Below are positions 5,765-6,368 of a stretch of DNA of 6,368 nt, one piece after another. Below the pieces are notes generated by a model. That model was not told the DNA's origin. It searched no databases and worked only from the letters and a program-made list of their open reading frames with translations. The position numbers were made by a program, and so were the translations under genes. Position 1 is the stretch's first letter; every line of letters begins with the position of its first letter. The stretch is from a bacterium (GTDB lineage Bacteria; Vulcanimicrobiota; Xenobia; RGZZ01). The stretch covers positions 1-6,368 of the forward strand of contig JAJXVI010000154.1 in assembly GCA_021782195.1 (NCBI GenBank). Direction: 5' to 3'.

Positions 5765-6368
5765 GTGAGCCAGCATCCCGTCAAGGACTTTGCAAAGAAT
5801 TTCGGCAGCCTTCTCAGCGGCATGAAGATTACGTTCGAGAACTTCATGCGCTCGCCGGTTACGTTGCAGTATCCGTACGCCAAGAAAGAGGCCAGTCAGA
5901 CTACCGCACATCGTGAGACCGGCCACCAGTACCTTCCCGAACGCTCGCGAGGCGTGCTGCGAATGGTCGACTTCTTTGATGCGACCAGTACGCTCGAGAA
6001 GAGCCAGTATTATGCAGGAACAAAGTTCGCTCCGTGCATCAGCGGTTGTCCGGCGCACACCGACGCACGCGGCTACGTGACACTGGCGGGTGAAGCCAGA
6101 TTCAAGGAAGGCCTCTGGACGCTCAAGCGCACCTATCCTTTCCTGGGAACGCTCGGACGAGTGTGCACCGCCCCGTGAGAAGACAGTTGCCAGCGAGGAA
6201 TTGACGGTCCCGAGCCTATCGTCATTCGTCGCATCCACCGCCTCTATGACGATTTCGAGCAAGAGTTGCCTCCGGCAGACCGCTACTACTACAGCAAGGA
6301 GATGCGTCCGCTCATCGGCAAGAAGGCAGCTGTGATCGGAGCGGGTCCCTGCGGGCTGCAGGTGGCGC
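5765..6368 (+). CDS. NuoI-like/GltD-like Fe-S flavoprotein, putative selenoprotein (3' partial)
   Basis: The product is an NAD(P)H/FAD oxidoreductase with the N-terminal Fe-S domain of the glutamate synthase small subunit (GltD) and dihydropyrimidine dehydrogenase, fused behind a NuoI-like segment. GTG 5765 is chosen because GGAG (5752-5755) sits nine bases upstream; GTG 5732 would add 11 residues with poor spacing. Residues 20-38 (GMKITFENFMRSPVTLQYP) resemble the NuoI N-terminus. PCISGCPAHTD (90-100; Cys91, Cys95) and GRVCTAP (131-137; Cys134) are GltD/DPYD Fe-S motifs. Codon 138 is TGA, where the family has Cys. The same frame continues as EDSCQRGIDGPEPIVIRR (139-156; Cys142) and reaches the FAD motif VIGAGPCGL (190-198), then leaves the window. 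If TGA were a true stop, the product would be a 137-residue fragment lacking any FAD site. I favour selenocysteine; a nonsense mutation (pseudogene) or a sequence error is the alternative. It need not be glutamate synthase: GltD-like subunits serve many electron-transfer systems. Confidence 0.75.
6176..6178 (+). other. In-frame TGA, candidate selenocysteine codon (residue 138)
   Basis: TGA replaces the middle cysteine of the CxxxCxxxC Fe-S motif: the translation reads VCTAP-x-EDSCQRG, where relatives have VCPAPCE..C. It is one base from TGC. No frame change is needed, because conserved sequence flanks it in one frame. Other genes here (ends at 3179 and 4366) use TGA as an ordinary stop, so genome-wide recoding of TGA is unlikely. 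No selA, selB, selC or selD lies in the window. Confidence 0.6.
6182..6209 (+). promoter_or_regulatory. SECIS-like hairpin directly after the in-frame TGA
   Basis: Two related folds are possible. Arms 6182-6189 and 6202-6209 pair at seven of eight positions, with an A-G mismatch and two G-U pairs. Alternatively CAGTT/AATTG (6184-6188/6199-6203) plus CC/GG (6190-6191/6197-6198) with a bulged G6189 closes a five-base loop AGCGA, whose second base is G. Bacterial SECIS elements lie just after UGA and favour a G in the first two loop bases. Here the loop begins 13 bases after the TGA, somewhat closer than in the classical E. coli fdhF element, and the bulged base is G rather than U. Confidence 0.35.

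Noticed and set aside
5765..6178. A complete short protein ending at the TGA
   Set aside because: The fragment would stop in the middle of a conserved Fe-S motif, and the same frame continues into the FAD-binding fold, so the TGA is not a natural end of this family.
6176..6178. Genome-wide TGA reassignment to Trp or Gly
   Set aside because: The oxidoreductase ending at 3179 and the GcvT-like gene ending at 4366 use TGA as stop at sensible protein ends, and the aligned family residue is Cys, not Trp or Gly.
6176..6212. Two compensating frameshifts in the last gene, with the intervening stretch read in the +1 frame
   Set aside because: The other frame gives EKTVASEELTVP, which looked plausible at first. 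The original frame across the same bases gives EDSCQRGIDGPEPI, a much better match to the GltD family, and needs only one odd codon rather than two indels.

Overview
The window is GC-rich bacterial DNA with every credible gene on the + strand. It holds two complete genes of a coupled block plus a 5'-truncated gene, then an ornithine-cyclodeaminase-family gene, a 270-base non-coding stretch with much inverted-repeat structure, and the start of an iron-sulphur flavoprotein gene that runs off the right edge. Nothing fixes the taxon. The gene types and the probable use of selenocysteine would suit a Gram-negative proteobacterial or related environmental lineage, but that is inference.

Region 1 (1-4366). 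Two tandem, related FAD-dependent oxidoreductases of the phytoene desaturase/PYROXD2 superfamily overlap by 19 bases. The second overlaps a GcvT-like folate-binding aminomethyltransferase by one base (TGATG). This tight packing indicates one translationally coupled operon. A flavin amine/C-N oxidoreductase pair beside a folate-dependent C1 acceptor suggests oxidation or demethylation of an N-methylated or amino compound; the substrate is unknown.

Region 2 (4367-5494). A 126-base gap with a long imperfect hairpin precedes an ornithine cyclodeaminase/mu-crystallin family enzyme. It keeps the NAD-binding motif and the substrate-carboxylate Lys and Arg, but has Asn where true ornithine cyclodeaminases have the catalytic Asp. 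It is therefore more likely an imine reductase or amino-acid dehydrogenase.

Region 3 (5495-6368). The 270-base gap can fold into a possible terminator, a multi-branched structure closed by an 8-bp stem, and a chain of mutually exclusive pairings that ends on the ribosome-binding site of the last gene. That gene encodes a NuoI-like N-terminus followed by a GltD/dihydropyrimidine-dehydrogenase-type Fe-S domain and an FAD-binding motif.

The most notable feature is an in-frame TGA at 6176-6178. It falls exactly where this family has a conserved Fe-S cysteine, and family-like protein sequence continues in the same frame on both sides. With a SECIS-like hairpin just downstream, the best hypothesis is a selenocysteine codon in a GltD-like oxidoreductase. 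A nonsense mutation or a sequencing error (TGC to TGA) are the alternatives.
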